Origin: Anaerolineales bacterium UBA6055
Lineage (GTDB): Bacteria > Chloroflexota > Anaerolineae > Aggregatilineales > Phototrophicaceae
Assembly (NCBI GenBank): GCA_002428985.1
Contig: DIYL01000013.1
Coordinates: 124,001 to 188,000 of the forward strand
Direction of reading: 5' to 3'
DNA: 64,000 nt
Of this stretch, positions 63,688-64,000 are shown piece after piece; position 1 is the stretch's first letter, and each line of letters opens with the position of its first letter. Both the position numbers and the translations under genes were made by a program. The notes beneath the pieces are model-generated. The model saw only the letters and a program-made list of their open reading frames with translations, was not told the DNA's origin and did no database searches.

Positions 63688-64000
63688 TTAGCCACCTAGG
63701 CCAATATCACAACGGGTACGGTTAATATCACATTCTGTCGTAACAACACCGCTCATCAGCGCACTGAAGCCACCTTGTGATACATCCCAAACAACATCGC
63801 TGATATTCGTCATGGTGAATACACCTTCTGTACGGGTGCAGGTCACATTATCAGGCAACGTAGGTTGTTCATCTGCGCTCAAGTAAGCAATTAAACATGA
63901 ACCCGGTGCAAAATCTTCAAGGGAATACAGTAAATTATTGGCACCAAAAGTATTCAGAGACCAATTTTCAGGTAGAATTTGACCTTGGGAACTCGCAAAA
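63688..64000 (-). CDS. Partial secreted protein, 5' end outside the window
   Basis: The C-terminal 103 residues or so of a longer protein running off the right edge. The readable part includes PENWSLNTFGANN, LEDFAPGSCLIAYLSADEQP and a Cys-containing end (TTECDINRTRCDIGLGG). The pattern recalls C-terminal extracytoplasmic domains of Chloroflexi surface proteins. The family was not recognised. An internal TTG at 63882 is not a likely start because the frame continues upstream. Confidence 0.5.
   Translation of the reverse strand, partial: FASSQGQILPENWSLNTFGANNLLYSLEDFAPGSCLIAYLSADEQPTLPDNVTCTRTEGVFTMTNISDVVWDVSQGGFSALMSGVVTTECDINRTRCDIGLGG

Noticed and set aside
1..64000. CRISPR arrays, IS elements, prophage or integrase genes
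   Set aside because: No regularly spaced repeats, transposase or integrase motif, or long terminal inverted repeat was found by eye.

Overview
This is a moderately AT-rich bacterial chromosome segment with dense short-spaced genes on both strands, one tRNA and no phage, IS element or CRISPR. The gene content points to Chloroflexota, probably an Anaerolineae-like lineage. The pointers are secreted PA14 plus SH3b proteins, a lipoprotein with a long Thr/Pro linker, large GT-C membrane proteins with beta-sandwich tails, Hanks kinases with HEAT repeats, standalone DUF427 and DUF2071 proteins, and a chemosensory operon with no flagellar genes nearby. The phylum is inferred from gene types, not measured.

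Layout. 1-7 kb: tRNA-Lys, an SDR epimerase, a solute-binding protein, an MBL hydrolase, two membrane proteins sharing an N-terminal helical motif, and UDP-glucose dehydrogenase. 7-19 kb: metabolic and housekeeping genes (double DUF427, acyl-CoA synthetase, PhyH plus ATP-grasp pair, response regulator against a P1B metal ATPase, TPR protein, M50 protease, Rieske oxygenase). 19-23 kb: surface proteins (flippase-like, GH-like, PA14-SH3b). 23-30 kb: a coiled-coil membrane protein with an AraC regulator, several small proteins, and an apparently orphan DNA methyltransferase next to a lone Nfu N-terminal domain. 30-37 kb: a candidate structured RNA, agmatine deiminase, gamma-glutamyltransferase with an MBL protein and a decayed gene remnant, a HEAT protein, and a DJ-1 protein with a mini EF-Tu-like barrel.

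37.9-45.8 kb is one co-directional chemosensory cluster: CheW, a methyl-accepting protein without an external sensor, CheA-REC, CheB, CheY, a degenerate RsbT-like protein, a second CheW, and a receiver that has lost its phosphorylation residues, fused to a Roadblock-like domain. No CheR is present. It may control surface motility or polarity rather than flagella. 45.8-50.7 kb is a signalling island: a kinase-NACHT-HEAT protein overlapped by an unknown gene, an unknown small protein, and a second Hanks kinase whose ATP-binding lysine is arginine. 50.7-64 kb holds a second PA14-SH3b gene, tandem GT2 transferases feeding two GT-C membrane proteins, a cold-shock gene with a long leader, a lipoprotein, HPRT, a lipid kinase overlapping a tyrosine-phosphatase-like gene, a histidine phosphatase, and a truncated secreted protein at the right edge.

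Many genes were assigned an ATG start downstream of the longest possible reading frame because a clear Shine-Dalgarno sequence sits just before it. Several promoters follow TTGNNN-N17/18-TATAAT-like spacing, and most strand switches carry a rho-independent hairpin.
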